This document shows, one piece after another, positions 1 through 9,944 of a stretch of 53,676 nt of DNA; within the stretch, counting starts at the first letter, position 1; each line of letters starts with the position of its first letter. The translations under genes and the position numbers were made by a program. The notes beneath the pieces are model-generated. The model was not told the origin of the DNA, searched no databases, and worked only from the letters and a program-made list of their open reading frames with translations. This DNA comes from Streptomyces sp. MH60 (lineage in GTDB: Bacteria > Actinomycetota > Actinomycetes > Streptomycetales > Streptomycetaceae): assembly GCF_002939385.1 (NCBI RefSeq), contig NZ_MULI01000047.1:1-53676 (forward strand). The letters are read 5' to 3'.

Positions 1-1015
1 CGGCCGCGGCCGCCCACGAGGCACGGCGGGAGGCGACCACGGCGGCGTTGGAGGCGCTGATGGCGTCGCGGGCGGCGTTGGCCGCGCCCTTGGCGGCACT
101 GGCCGCCTTCCGAGCCGCCGCGGCGGACTTGCGTACGTCGTCCTTGGCGGCGGCGGCCTCGGCGGCGGCCTTCTCCGCGGCCTCCTTGGCCTTCTGGGCG
201 GCGGTCAGGGCCCGCTCGGAGGCCTCGACGGCGAGGTCGGTCTCGGCCTGGGCCTGCTTGCCCTCCCGCTCGACCACGGCCACCAGCTCGGCGATGGTCG
301 CCGACTCCTGGTCCCGGGCCCGGGCTATGTGCTGGCCGGTGTCGAGGAACCACTGGATGTCCGACGCGGTGCCGCTCAGGGCGCGGTCCGCGTACTTCTG
401 CACCTCGGGCCCGGCGCCGACCAGCATCGCGGACACCTGCACCTGGGCGTCCTCCAGGGCGCCGGCGTACTGGCCCTCGGTGAGGAAGTCCTCGAACGCC
501 TCCTGGGTGTTGGCGTCGAGGGCGGCGGAGGCCTCGCGCCTGACCCCCTTGCCGCCGGTGCTCGACACGACGGACGTCGTCACGGCCAGGTCCTCCAGCA
601 GGGCGGGCTTGTACCCCTCGCCCAGGAACGCCGCGACGGCGGCGTCGCCGTTGTCCAGCGCGGCGGACGCCTCGCGGCGCGTTCCCTTGCCGGCCCGGAA
701 GATGAGCCGGGAGACGGCGACGCGGTTGTCCTCCGCGGTGACCTTCGGCAGCGTCTCGGTGAGGAACGTCCGGATGTCGGTGTCGGTGCCGTAGAGCGCG
801 TAGGCGGCCGCGGCCTTGGTGGCCCGGCCACCCGTGGACCAGGCCTTGACCACCTTCGCCCGGTCGGTGTCCGGCAGGACGAGCGAGCCGTCCGCCGGGT
901 CCTCCGCGTCGGCCGCGCGGGCCGGCCGCGCGAGTGGGAGGGGAGCGGCGGCCACGGCGGTGGCGGCGGCGACCGCGCCGAGCAGCCGTCTGCGGCTCCA
1001 GAACATCGTCTGCAT
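1..1015 (-). CDS. secreted ALF-repeat protein, C-terminus cut by window edge
   Basis: The frame stays open from a start at 1015 to the window edge, so only about 338 residues are visible. It begins MQTMFWSRRRLLGAVAAAT, a signal peptide with an Arg-Arg motif before an Ala-rich core. Several imperfect repeats follow of the type 'xREASAALDxxxxAAFxxFLxEGY', recognised as ALF repeats of actinobacterial secreted proteins. The last ~90 visible residues are an Ala/Lys/Glu-rich probable coiled coil (AQKAKEAAEKAAAEAAAAK). An AGAGGA ribosome site lies 10 bases before the 1015 ATG; an in-frame ATG at 1006 is the alternative. The function of ALF proteins is not established. The opposite-strand frames here are shadows. 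Confidence 0.8.
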   Translation of the reverse strand, partial: MQTMFWSRRRLLGAVAAATAVAAAPLPLARPARAADAEDPADGSLVLPDTDRAKVVKAWSTGGRATKAAAAYALYGTDTDIRTFLTETLPKVTAEDNRVAVSRLIFRAGKGTRREASAALDNGDAAVAAFLGEGYKPALLEDLAVTTSVVSSTGGKGVRREASAALDANTQEAFEDFLTEGQYAGALEDAQVQVSAMLVGAGPEVQKYADRALSGTASDIQWFLDTGQHIARARDQESATIAELVAVVEREGKQAQAETDLAVEASERALTAAQKAKEAAEKAAAEAAAAKDDVRKSAAAARKAASAAKGAANAARDAISASNAAVVASRRASWAAAA

Positions 1016-1384
1016 AAGTGAGTTGTCCTCTGCGTCGTGGGTGGCGGCAGCGAATGCGCGCGATGGGCCGTGCCTATTTGAGCGCGCTTCGGTGGGGAAA
1101 GCAATTGCGTATAAGGCGATGTGATGTGACGTCAGCTACCTTCTCGAAATGCGGTGAATGATCTACACAACTTCTTCACGGAGAGTCGCACAACCTTTGC
1201 AAAACGTGAGAGACGTCACGCCTGCTCCTCAACTGACGTCCAATTTGAGGTAGTTGAACGGGTGGACAGGAGGTGTCGGTTTGACGTGGCATGGTCAGGC
1301 TCGACGGCATGGTGAGTGAATTCCGCCCCGGAATATCGACCGGACGCGGACACTCGGCCGCACGCGAATTGATTAAGGATCGGC
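1016..1384. other. divergent intergenic region with repeated TGACGTC
   Basis: This 369-bp region separates two divergent genes for secreted proteins and is richer in A+T than its surroundings. A perfect TGACGTCA lies at 1127-1134, and related TGACGTC half-sites occur at about 1212-1218, 1234-1240 and 1283-1288. No coding frame is convincing. Promoters for both neighbours presumably lie here, but none matches a consensus clearly enough to call. Confidence 0.4.
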
Positions 1385-1927
1385 ATGAGAGAAAACGTCG
1401 TTGTCGCGGCGAATTCACGAAAGAGGAACCGGCTCATCGCGCGCACCCTCGTCGCGGCGGCCGCCGCGGGCGCCCTGGCGTGGGGGCTGCTGGCGTCCGT
1501 GCCGCAGGGCGCGGCCGGCGGCCCGGCGGTGTCCGTCGCCGACGAAGCGCCGGGGTACGCGGTGGAGGACTTCGACTACCCGCAGGCGGACAAGATCGAG
1601 GCGGAGCAGGGCATCCTGCTCAAGCGCGGGGACGGCCACATCACGCTGGTGGACTGTGCCGGCGGCACGGGCTACATCGAGGTGCTGGCGCGGCGCACCG
1701 CGGGCAAGGTCTGCTTCAAGGTGGTGGGCGACTCGGGCCGGTTGACGCTGGAGATCCCCGCCGTGTACTCGATGCGGGGCAACGACTACGACACCCAGGT
1801 GGACATGACCGTCGGGGACGAGGAGAAGTCCTTCGACCTCGAGAAGAACACCTGGACCCCGGTGGGCGAGAGCGCCGACGAGCAGAACCGTGAGCACCTG
1901 CTCGTGGAGATCAGGACCTCCAAGTAG
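1385..1927 (+). CDS. secreted protein of unknown function
   Basis: 180 residues. The N-terminus is basic (RKRNRLIAR) followed by a hydrophobic Ala-rich stretch at about 22-45, consistent with a signal peptide or a single membrane anchor. The exported part is acidic, has two cysteines (in 'LVDCAGG' and 'KVCFKVVGD') that could form a disulfide, and no family I recognise. AAGGAT precedes the ATG by four bases. The FG-GAP serine-protease-like gene starts 47 bp downstream on the same strand, so the two may be co-transcribed and co-secreted. Confidence 0.65.
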   Translation: MRENVVVAANSRKRNRLIARTLVAAAAAGALAWGLLASVPQGAAGGPAVSVADEAPGYAVEDFDYPQADKIEAEQGILLKRGDGHITLVDCAGGTGYIEVLARRTAGKVCFKVVGDSGRLTLEIPAVYSMRGNDYDTQVDMTVGDEEKSFDLEKNTWTPVGESADEQNREHLLVEIRTSK

Positions 1928-1974
1928 CGACCAGCCGCACGCCTCAGCCGGATCTCCCACCAAGGAACTCAACC

Positions 1975-4188
1975 ATGCGACACACCAGACCCGTGCGCCT
2001 CGCCGCACTGGCCGCCGCCCTGACCGCGGGACCGCTCGTCATGACCGCCGTCCCCGCCGCCGCCGTGACGGGGCCCGCCTCCGCCGCCTCCGACACCACG
2101 CACGCCTACGCGGCGCGCATCGTCGTCGGCGACCACGACCGCGGCTGCTCCGGCGTCCTGGTCGACAGCGAGTGGCTGCTCACCGCGGCCAGTTGCTTCG
2201 CCGACAACCCCGCCGAGAGCCTCGCGGTGCCCGCCGGCAAACCGGCCCGCACGACCACCGCCACCATCGGCCGCGCCGACCTCACCGGCACCGGGGGCGC
2301 GGTCCGCACCGTTGTCGAGCTGGTGCCCCGCACCGACCGCGACGTGGTCCTGGCCCGGCTGAACCGGCCGGTCACCAACGTCGCCCCCGTCGCCCTGGCC
2401 GCCACCGCGCCCACCGCCGGTGAGGAGCTGACGCTCGCCGGCTACGGCCGTACGAAGACCGAGTGGGCGCCGCTGAACCTGCACACCGGTGCCTTCTCGG
2501 TCGACGCGGCCGACGCCACCACCGCGACGGTGACCGGCCAGGACAACGTGGCGGCGTGCATGGGCGACACCGGTGGCCCGCTGGTGCGCACCGTGAACGG
2601 CGCCAAGCAGCTGGCCGCCCTGAGCAGCCGCTCCTACCAGGGCGGCTGCTTCGGCATCGACGCCGCCGAGACGCGTACCGGGGGCGTGGTCGCCCGCGTC
2701 GACGACCTGGGTTCCTGGGTGGCCTCCAAGGTCGGAGCCAACCGGATCACCGACTTCAACTGCGACGGCGTCGAGGACATAGCCGTGGCCGACCCCGAGG
2801 CGACCGTCGGCGGTGACGCCCGGGCGGGCCTGGTCCGCGTCGTCCTCGGCGGGGGCAAGGGCACCGCCCAGATCGACCAGGACCTCGACTGGGTGCCGGG
2901 CGGCGGCGAGGCCAACGACCTCTTCGGGCAGGCCATCGCCACGGTCGACTACAACGAGGACGGCTGCACGGACCTGGCCGTCGGCACCCCGGGCGAGAAC
3001 CTCGGCGACGCCGTGGACGCGGGCATGGCCGACGTCCTGTACGGCGCACCCGGCGGCATCGGCACCGGCGCCGTCAAGAACGCCCACTTCCAGCAGGCCA
3101 CGGGCAACGGCTCCATCAGCGCCTCCACGCCGGAGAACGGCGACCTGATGGGGCAGGCGATGGTCGCCGGCACCACGGCCGCCGGCGAACCCTTCGTCGT
3201 CATCGGCGTGCCCGGTGAGGGCCTGGGCGATGCCGCCGGAGCCGGCGAGGCGTTCTACGTGCGCGGCGGGACCAACGTCTCCGTCCACCAGGACGGGGTC
3301 GGCGTGCCCGGGGCGGTGGAGGCGGGCGACGGTTTCGGCACGGTACTCGCGGCCGACGCCAACCACCTGGCCATCGGCGCCCCCAACGAGAACATCAACG
3401 GTGACGACGCCGCCGGCAACCTCGCGGTCTTCTCGCACGAGCTGAACAGCGACAAGAGGCCCACCCCGTTGTTCGGCCTCGACCAGGACCTGGACACCGT
3501 CTCGGGCGGCGCCGAGAAGGGGGACCGCTTCGGCGCGGCCCTGGCACTGGCCCCGTACCGTCCGGCGGGTGCGGCGCGCGCCGCCGATTCCCTCCTGGCC
3601 GTCGGCTCCCCGGGCGAGGCCCTGAACGTGGACGGTGTCAGCAAGGCGGAGACGGGCGGCGTCACCACCTTCCGGGTCACCGCGGCGGGCACCTACACCC
3701 AGCTCGACGGATACTCCTCCGGTACCGGTGACGACGACGTCTCCGGCGCCTCCGAGGCCGGCGACCACTTCGGGTCCACGCTGACCGCCGTCAACACCGC
3801 GCCGCGTGCGGTGAGCACCGAGGCGACCATGAAGATGGCGGTCGGCATCCCGGACGAGGCCCTGGGTTCCGCGGCCAAGGCGGGTGCGGTGCACGTCTTC
3901 TCGATGCTGGGCTCGCCCGGCGCCAACGACAAGTGGATCGAGTCCGGCGACGGCGACGGTGTCCCCGGTGCGCCGGGCGCCAACCAGCGCCTCGGCTCGA
4001 GCATCCACTTCACCGGCACCCACCTGTACGTCGGCATGCCCTACGGTCCGACCGCCACCGGCGCGCTGTACGCCCTGCCGATGTCCAACGTGACCCTCGG
4101 TGAGCCCAATGCCGCGCCCACCGTGTACCAGCCGGGTCAGGGCGGCCTCCCGGCCGTCGGTACGGCCTTCGGGCACGCGGCGAGGTAG
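1975..4188 (+). CDS. secreted trypsin-fold/FG-GAP protein, catalytic residues altered
   Basis: 737 residues. Signal peptide about 1-38, then a chymotrypsin-type (S1) domain of about 200 residues, then FG-GAP/integrin-alpha-like repeats from about 257 to the end. Calcium-type loops are visible at 260-268 (DFNCDGVED) and from 325 (DYNEDGCTD). The S1 landmarks are present but changed: the usual TAAHC reads TAASC (Ser73), and the usual GDSGGP reads GDTGGP (Thr199). The Asp of 'RDVVLARL' (Asp123) and the first disulfide pair (Cys58/Cys74) are kept. The protein therefore probably lacks normal peptidase activity and may bind ligands at the cell surface. It ends 4 bp from the convergent zinc-ribbon gene. 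Confidence 0.85.
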   Translation: MRHTRPVRLAALAAALTAGPLVMTAVPAAAVTGPASAASDTTHAYAARIVVGDHDRGCSGVLVDSEWLLTAASCFADNPAESLAVPAGKPARTTTATIGRADLTGTGGAVRTVVELVPRTDRDVVLARLNRPVTNVAPVALAATAPTAGEELTLAGYGRTKTEWAPLNLHTGAFSVDAADATTATVTGQDNVAACMGDTGGPLVRTVNGAKQLAALSSRSYQGGCFGIDAAETRTGGVVARVDDLGSWVASKVGANRITDFNCDGVEDIAVADPEATVGGDARAGLVRVVLGGGKGTAQIDQDLDWVPGGGEANDLFGQAIATVDYNEDGCTDLAVGTPGENLGDAVDAGMADVLYGAPGGIGTGAVKNAHFQQATGNGSISASTPENGDLMGQAMVAGTTAAGEPFVVIGVPGEGLGDAAGAGEAFYVRGGTNVSVHQDGVGVPGAVEAGDGFGTVLAADANHLAIGAPNENINGDDAAGNLAVFSHELNSDKRPTPLFGLDQDLDTVSGGAEKGDRFGAALALAPYRPAGAARAADSLLAVGSPGEALNVDGVSKAETGGVTTFRVTAAGTYTQLDGYSSGTGDDDVSGASEAGDHFGSTLTAVNTAPRAVSTEATMKMAVGIPDEALGSAAKAGAVHVFSMLGSPGANDKWIESGDGDGVPGAPGANQRLGSSIHFTGTHLYVGMPYGPTATGALYALPMSNVTLGEPNAAPTVYQPGQGGLPAVGTAFGHAAR

Positions 4189-4192
4189 TCGC

Positions 4193-4885
4193 TCAGCCTG
4201 ATCCCTCCCAGTCGGCCGTGGCGTCCAGCGCCACGGCCGACGCGTTCGCCGGGCGCGGCACGCCCGACGGGTCGAGCACGAAGAGCGCGACGTCCAGCCG
4301 GTCGGCACGGACCCGGGCGTCCTCGGCGTATCCGGCGAGCGAGAAGTACACGCCCCGCGCCGACTCCGCCATCGCCGTCAGCCACAGGCACTCCACGTCC
4401 CGTACCGAGGCCGGGCCCACCGTCGGGTCCACCTGGACGGCGATGCCGGGCGCGGCAAGGCCGATGCCGGCCGGCGGACGCTGCTCGGCGCGGCGCACGT
4501 CCCGGTGGCCCAGCCCGCGCAGGTACAGGACGGCGGCGGTGACCGCGTCGCGGGCGGTGCGGATCGGAACGGCCCGGTGCGCCGGGACCCGTGACCCCGG
4601 GGTGCGCCCGGACCGGCCGGTGGCGGCGGGGTCCACCGGCACGCACAGCACCGTCCCGCAGGGGCAGCCCAGCTCCGGGCGCGGCCACCGGCTCTCGGCC
4701 CCGCAGGCCGCACAGCGCACCCCGATCCACTCCTCGTCCCACGCCCGGTGGGTGACCGCGGTCGCGGCCCCGCGCGGGTCCAGTTCCGGGGCGACGGGCG
4801 CCCCGCACGCACAGGGATACGACGGGGCCGTGTAGCGGTGCCGGCGCCCGCAGGCGGTGCAGCACACCGAGATGGTCTCGGACAT
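4193..4885 (-). CDS. zinc-ribbon protein with Mrr-like C-terminal domain, function unknown
   Basis: About 230 residues. The N-terminal third has repeated Cys pairs: CCTACG, CACG, CAACG and CPCG, consistent with one or two zinc ribbons. The C-terminal half ('RTARDAVTAAVLYLRGLGH ... IAVQVDPTVG ... LFVLDPSGVPRP') resembles the order of elements in Mrr-type restriction-endonuclease-like domains. The usual Q-x-K strand reads QVD, so nuclease activity is doubtful. An alternative ATG lies at 4894; GGGAGG sits between the plausible spacings for the two starts. It is divergent from gcl, whose promoter begins within 20 bp of this start. The domain reading is an inference from pattern. Confidence 0.6.
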   Translation of the reverse strand: MSETISVCCTACGRRHRYTAPSYPCACGAPVAPELDPRGAATAVTHRAWDEEWIGVRCAACGAESRWPRPELGCPCGTVLCVPVDPAATGRSGRTPGSRVPAHRAVPIRTARDAVTAAVLYLRGLGHRDVRRAEQRPPAGIGLAAPGIAVQVDPTVGPASVRDVECLWLTAMAESARGVYFSLAGYAEDARVRADRLDVALFVLDPSGVPRPANASAVALDATADWEGSG

Positions 4886-4903
4886 GACCCCCATCGTCCT
4901 CCC

Positions 4904-4932
4904 TTGACGGCCCCCGGCTGCCCACTTACATT
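4904..4932 (+). promoter_or_regulatory. gcl promoter
   Basis: TTGACG (4904-4909) and TACATT (4927-4932) are separated by 17 bp, a good match to a vegetative promoter. The predicted transcription start, near 4939, falls inside the first TTCC-N7-type operator. Confidence 0.6.
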
Positions 4933-4934
4933 AC

Positions 4935-4970
4935 TTCCAGATCGTAGAAAACAAATTTCGCTATACGGAA
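4935..4970. promoter_or_regulatory. paired 15-bp IclR-type operators upstream of gcl
   Basis: TTCCAGATCGTAGAA (4935-4949) and TTTCGCTATACGGAA (4956-4970) are related 15-bp imperfect palindromes with centres 21 bp apart. The same paired arrangement occurs at hyi, aceB and allR/allantoinase. They lie just downstream of the gcl -10 box, a position suited to repression by the IclR-family protein encoded at 35280-36101. Confidence 0.65.
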
Positions 4971-5041
4971 GTTGCTACGGAAGAAGCTCACCGCGGGGCG
5001 CGACGGGAGTGCGAATCCGACAGCCGGATCAGGAGTACTCG

Positions 5042-6826
<1,785 letters not shown>

Positions 6827-6848
6827 CACACCCGCGCCGAGCGGCGAG

Positions 6849-6878
6849 AGCGGCCCGTTCCTCAGGGGACGGGCCGCT
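6849..6878. terminator. hairpin between convergent gcl and 214-aa gene
   Basis: A perfect 10-bp stem (6849-6858 with 6869-6878) with a 10-base loop follows gcl by 22 bp and precedes the stop of the convergent gene. It probably serves as a bidirectional terminator. Confidence 0.6.
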
Positions 6879-6893
6879 TCCCCGTGTGCGCGC

Positions 6894-7538
6894 TCAGTCC
6901 GGGCCGCCGCCGCCCGGGCCGCCACCCGCGTGGTCCCCGTGGCCCGTGCCGCCACCGCCGTCGCCCGGGACCGAGTCCTCGTACTCGTCGCGCCACCTCG
7001 GGAACCTGCCCCGCCCCAGCGAGAAGCGCACACCGTCGGCCGGTGCGCCCGGGGCCGTCAGCCCGGCCCGCAGCGCGAAGCGCGGCAGGAGCAGGCGCAG
7101 GGCGGCATCGCCGTGCAGGGAGACCGCGAGCAGTGTGTCCTCGTCCGTCAGCCCGTGCCTGACCGCCGGCAGCGGGTGCCGCTCCCGCCGGAACTCCACG
7201 TGCCGACGGGCGCCGCGGGTCGGCCTGAGCCGGGGGTGACCGAGGAGCCCGTGCTCGGCGAGCGGGATGCGCGTCAGGGCCAGGGCCAGCCGCACGTCCG
7301 GGTGCCGGACCAGTTCGCGCGCGGTGAGCGGCTCGTGCAGACAGTCCAGGACGGTGCCCTCGAACGGACCCAGGCCCTCCGGCTCCGGTCCCGTCGCGCA
7401 CAGCGTCCTGCGGGGGCCGGTCTCGACGGCGCCCAGCAGGTGCAGCGCGACCAACGCCACCGTGACGGCGCCCGGCGGGCCGCCGCCCAGCAGCGCGATC
7501 TGATGCGGCTCCCACCCGATCTCCGTGCCACCGTCCAC
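6894..7538 (-). CDS. TIGR04222-like conserved hypothetical protein
   Basis: 214 residues. The N-terminal two-thirds ('EIGWEPHQIALLGGGPPGAVTVALVALH...') matches the sequence style of TIGR04222-type actinobacterial proteins, where a segment like 'YELAYLAGGPxRAVxxALxxLxxxGxL' recurs. It lacks the membrane segments of many members and ends in a Gly-rich tail (GGGGTGHGDHAGGGPGGGGPD). No enzymatic motif is visible. It lies between gcl and the catalase with no evident pathway link. Family assignment is from memory. Confidence 0.6.
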   Translation of the reverse strand: MDGGTEIGWEPHQIALLGGGPPGAVTVALVALHLLGAVETGPRRTLCATGPEPEGLGPFEGTVLDCLHEPLTARELVRHPDVRLALALTRIPLAEHGLLGHPRLRPTRGARRHVEFRRERHPLPAVRHGLTDEDTLLAVSLHGDAALRLLLPRFALRAGLTAPGAPADGVRFSLGRGRFPRWRDEYEDSVPGDGGGGTGHGDHAGGGPGGGGPD

Positions 7539-7604
7539 GACCCCACCCCCGTGCGCCCCCGTGTTCCCGGGGTTGTGCCCGCTGCGGGGGGCTCCTACGC
7601 GCGT

Positions 7605-7856
7605 TCAGCGACCGGGGTGCCCGTGGTGCTCGTGCAGCCCCGGCCAGTCCTCCGGGCCGCCGCCCTGCCACTCGACCAGGTCGCTCGACTCGACGTCGGT
7701 CACGTACAGGTCGGCCAGCCGCAGCAGTTCGGCGACGTCGTCGATGTGCGAGGCGACGCCCAGCGTCTGCGCACCGGAGGTGACCCGGCGGGAGCCGTCG
7801 AGAGCGGGGGAGTGGACGACGATGTGCGGGTGCTCGGGTGGGTGTGCCGTTGCCAT
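7605..7856 (-). CDS. small hypothetical protein
   Basis: 83 residues, beginning MATAHPPEHPHIVVHSPALDG and containing 'GVASHIDDVAELLRLADL' and 'VEWQGGGPEDWPGLHEHHGH'. It is rich in His at both ends. I recognise no family. It is oriented with the 214-aa gene, 66 bp upstream of it, and could be co-transcribed. Frame and codon bias support coding. Confidence 0.55.
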   Translation of the reverse strand: MATAHPPEHPHIVVHSPALDGSRRVTSGAQTLGVASHIDDVAELLRLADLYVTDVESSDLVEWQGGGPEDWPGLHEHHGHPGR

Positions 7857-8282
7857 GCCTCCAGGCTGCTGCGCGGGCGGCGGATCCGCACCCGGTGAAC
7901 GCCGAGCGGCGCCGGATGCGGGACCGTCCGCATCCGGCGCCGCTCGGCCGGTGAAGGTTCTTCACGTGGTGTCCGTCCGGCGGCGCGAGGCTGGGCGCGA
8001 CAGGTCGTTCGCGCCGCCGGACGGGATCTTCGGGCCCCTCGGGGACGAGGGGCGTGTGGCTGGGACCGCGGCGGTGCGACGGGCCGGAACGGCTCCTCTC
8101 CTCAGGTCGTAGGAGAAGCGTCCGTGCCCTTCACCACCGCACTGGCTCGCTGGCCGCCGCGGTCCTCGCCCTGCCCGCGCCGGCACCTGGCGGTCACCCC
8201 TCATCCGGGCCGCTTCGGTGCCTGCGCGGGCCGCGCACACGGCCCCGGCCTCCCCGCCGGGTTCCGTGCGCGAGCCGGTGGA
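7857..8282. other. intergenic region with perfect hairpins and no clear gene
   Basis: 426 bp between the catalase stop and the 83-aa gene start, both on the minus strand. It contains two perfect inverted repeats (annotated next). A plus-strand AGGAGAAGCGTCCGTG near 8110-8126 looks like a ribosome site and start. It is followed, after an apparent frame change, by an Ala/Leu stretch resembling a signal peptide (TGSLAAAVLALPAPAPGG). This may be a relic of a secreted-protein gene, but the evidence is weak. Confidence 0.35.
7901..7965. terminator. 21-bp perfect hairpin followed by a 6-bp hairpin
   Basis: The arms 7901-7921 and 7928-7948 are perfectly complementary over 21 bp around a 6-base loop. 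GTGAAG-GTT-CTTCAC follows at 7951-7965. On the minus strand these lie downstream of the catalase and 45 bp upstream of the 83-aa gene. They probably terminate the catalase transcript, although the distance from the catalase stop (about 320 bp) is long. Confidence 0.5.
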
Positions 8283-9746
8283 TCAGTCCTCGCGCAGGGC
8301 GCGGACCGCCGCCTCCACGCGCTTGCCGTACTCGGGGTCGGCCGCGTGGAAGTGCGCGAGGTTCTTCTCGACGACGTCGCCCCGCGAGACCTGGGACAGG
8401 CCGCCGGCCAGGTTGGCGACCAGCCGCTGCTTCTCGTCCTCGCTCATCAGCCGGTACAGCGCACCGGCCTGCACGAAGGGGTCGTCCTTGGTGTGCAGCG
8501 GCGCCTCGTGGGTGCCGGTGTGGCCAAAGACCGCGAGCGGGGCCGCCAGCGGACGGCCGGTCTCGGCCGGGCCGTCGTAGGAGTTCGGCTCGTAGTTCTT
8601 GGCGTACCGGCCCTGCGGGTTGGACGCCATCAGGCCGTCGCGGCCGTAGTTGGCGGCGCCGCCCGGCATGGCCTTCGGGGCGTTCACCGCGAGCTGGGTG
8701 TGGTTGACGCCCAGGCGGTAGCGGTGCGCGTCCGCGTAGGCGAACAGACGGCCCTGGAGCATCTTGTCGGGGGAGGGGCCGATGCCCGGCACGAAGTTGT
8801 TCGGGGAGAACGCGGCCTGCTCGACCTCCGCGAAGACGTTGTCCGGGTTGCGGTCGAGCACCAGCCGGCCCACCCGCTTGAGCGGGTAGTCGGCGTGCGG
8901 CCACACCTTGGTCACGTCGAACGGGTTGAAGCGGTAGTTCGCCGCCTCGGCCACCGGCATCAGCTGCACGTGCAGCGTCCAGGACGGGTACACGCCCCGC
9001 TCGATCGCCTGCACCAGGTCCGTCTGGTGCGAGGTCGGGTCCTCGCCCGCGAGCCTGGCGGCCTCGTCGGCGGTCAGGCAGCGGATGCCCTGGTCGGTCT
9101 TGAAGTGGTACTTGACGAAGAAGGACTCGCCCTCGGCGTTCGTCCACTGGTAGGTGTGCGAGCCGAAGCCGTCCATGTGGCGGTACGACGCCGGGATGCC
9201 GCGGTCGCCCATCAGCCAGGTCACCTGGTGCGTGGCCTCGGGGGAGTGCGCCCAGAAGTCGAAGACGTTGTCCGGCTCCTGGCGGCCCGTGAACGGGTCG
9301 CGCTTCTGGGAGTGGATGAAGTCGGGGAACTTGATCGGGTCCTTGATGAAGAACACCGGGGTGTTGTTGCCGACGAGGTCGTAGTTGCCCTCCTCGGTGT
9401 AGAACTTCACCGCGAAGCCGCGCGGGTCGCGGACCGCGTCCGCGCCGCCGAGGGAGTCGGCCACGGTGGAGAAGCGCAGGAAGACCTCGGTGCGCTTGCC
9501 GACCGTGTCCAGGAAGTCGGCGTGCGTGAAGCCGGTGACGTCGTCGGTCACCTCGAAGTGGCCGTAGGCGCCGGAGCCGCGGGCGTGCACCACGCGCTCC
9601 GGGATGCGCTCCCGGTTGAAACGGGCGAGCTTCTCGATGAGGTGCTGGTCCTGGATCAGGAGCGGGCCGCCGATGCCGGCGGAGGCGGAGTTCTGGTTGT
9701 CGGCGACCGGGGCACCGGACTCGGTGGTGAGCACGCGCTGCGACAT
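8283..9746 (-). CDS. monofunctional haem catalase
   Basis: 487 residues, a small-subunit clade catalase that dismutates hydrogen peroxide. Catalytic His54 sits in RVVHARGSGAYG, the distal Asn in YDLVGNNTPVFF (Asn127), and the proximal haem ligand Tyr337 in RLFAYADAHRYRLG. Its position next to the glyoxylate genes and near uricase, which makes peroxide, suggests a role in purine breakdown. Its promoter carries both palindromes seen at the pathway genes. A terminator separates it from the upstream reductase, so it is a separate transcript. Confidence 0.95.
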   Translation of the reverse strand: MSQRVLTTESGAPVADNQNSASAGIGGPLLIQDQHLIEKLARFNRERIPERVVHARGSGAYGHFEVTDDVTGFTHADFLDTVGKRTEVFLRFSTVADSLGGADAVRDPRGFAVKFYTEEGNYDLVGNNTPVFFIKDPIKFPDFIHSQKRDPFTGRQEPDNVFDFWAHSPEATHQVTWLMGDRGIPASYRHMDGFGSHTYQWTNAEGESFFVKYHFKTDQGIRCLTADEAARLAGEDPTSHQTDLVQAIERGVYPSWTLHVQLMPVAEAANYRFNPFDVTKVWPHADYPLKRVGRLVLDRNPDNVFAEVEQAAFSPNNFVPGIGPSPDKMLQGRLFAYADAHRYRLGVNHTQLAVNAPKAMPGGAANYGRDGLMASNPQGRYAKNYEPNSYDGPAETGRPLAAPLAVFGHTGTHEAPLHTKDDPFVQAGALYRLMSEDEKQRLVANLAGGLSQVSRGDVVEKNLAHFHAADPEYGKRVEAAVRALRED

Positions 9747-9782
9747 CGTGGACCTTCCGTGACCTGCTGAGCGAGGGTTCAG

Positions 9783-9808
9783 CGGAAACTCGTTTCCGCT
9801 TCGTGGAG
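9783..9808. promoter_or_regulatory. IclR-type operator upstream of catalase
   Basis: TTCCGCTTCGTGGAG (9794-9808) matches the operator family in 14-15 positions and overlaps a perfect 16-bp palindrome CGGAAACTCGTTTCCG (9783-9798). A weaker copy (9773-9787) is spaced 21 bp away. The site lies just downstream of the predicted transcription start. Confidence 0.55.
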
Positions 9809-9820
9809 CTTAGGGTGTGG

Positions 9821-9860
9821 AGCCTAGATTTCGGACACTGGCACGTCAACAGTTTGTTGA
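9821..9860 (-). promoter_or_regulatory. catalase promoter overlapped by TCAACA-N3-TGTTGA palindrome
   Basis: On the minus strand, TTGACG (9849-9844) and TAGGCT (9826-9821) are 17 bp apart. The 15-bp palindrome TCAACAGTTTGTTGA (9846-9860) overlaps the -35 box. The same palindrome type overlaps the -35 boxes of uraD and aceB. Confidence 0.6.
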
Positions 9861-9868
9861 AGTGGGTT

Positions 9869-9926
9869 CCGGGTGGCGCCGCCGCTCGGGCGCGACAGGA
9901 CAGGTGTCAGCGGCGGCGCCACCCGG
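9869..9926 (-). terminator. strong hairpin after the reductase gene
   Basis: Perfect 18-bp arms (9869-9886 and 9909-9926) with a 22-base loop lie 19 bp after the stop of the hyi-reductase operon. They also separate it from the catalase promoter. Confidence 0.65.
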
Positions 9927-9944
9927 AGGTCTCGGGGCGGTGCG

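Noticed and set aside
1969..4308. 779-aa minus-strand open frame opposite the FG-GAP gene
   Set aside because: Gly/Arg/Val-rich translation without domains; it mirrors the third-position GC bias of the plus-strand gene.
4748..5041. 98-codon N-terminal extension of gcl
   Set aside because: It reads through the promoter, both operators and the divergent gene; homologues begin at MARMTAA.
8124..9770. 548-aa plus-strand open frame opposite the catalase
   Set aside because: A shadow of a clear catalase; no homologous pattern.
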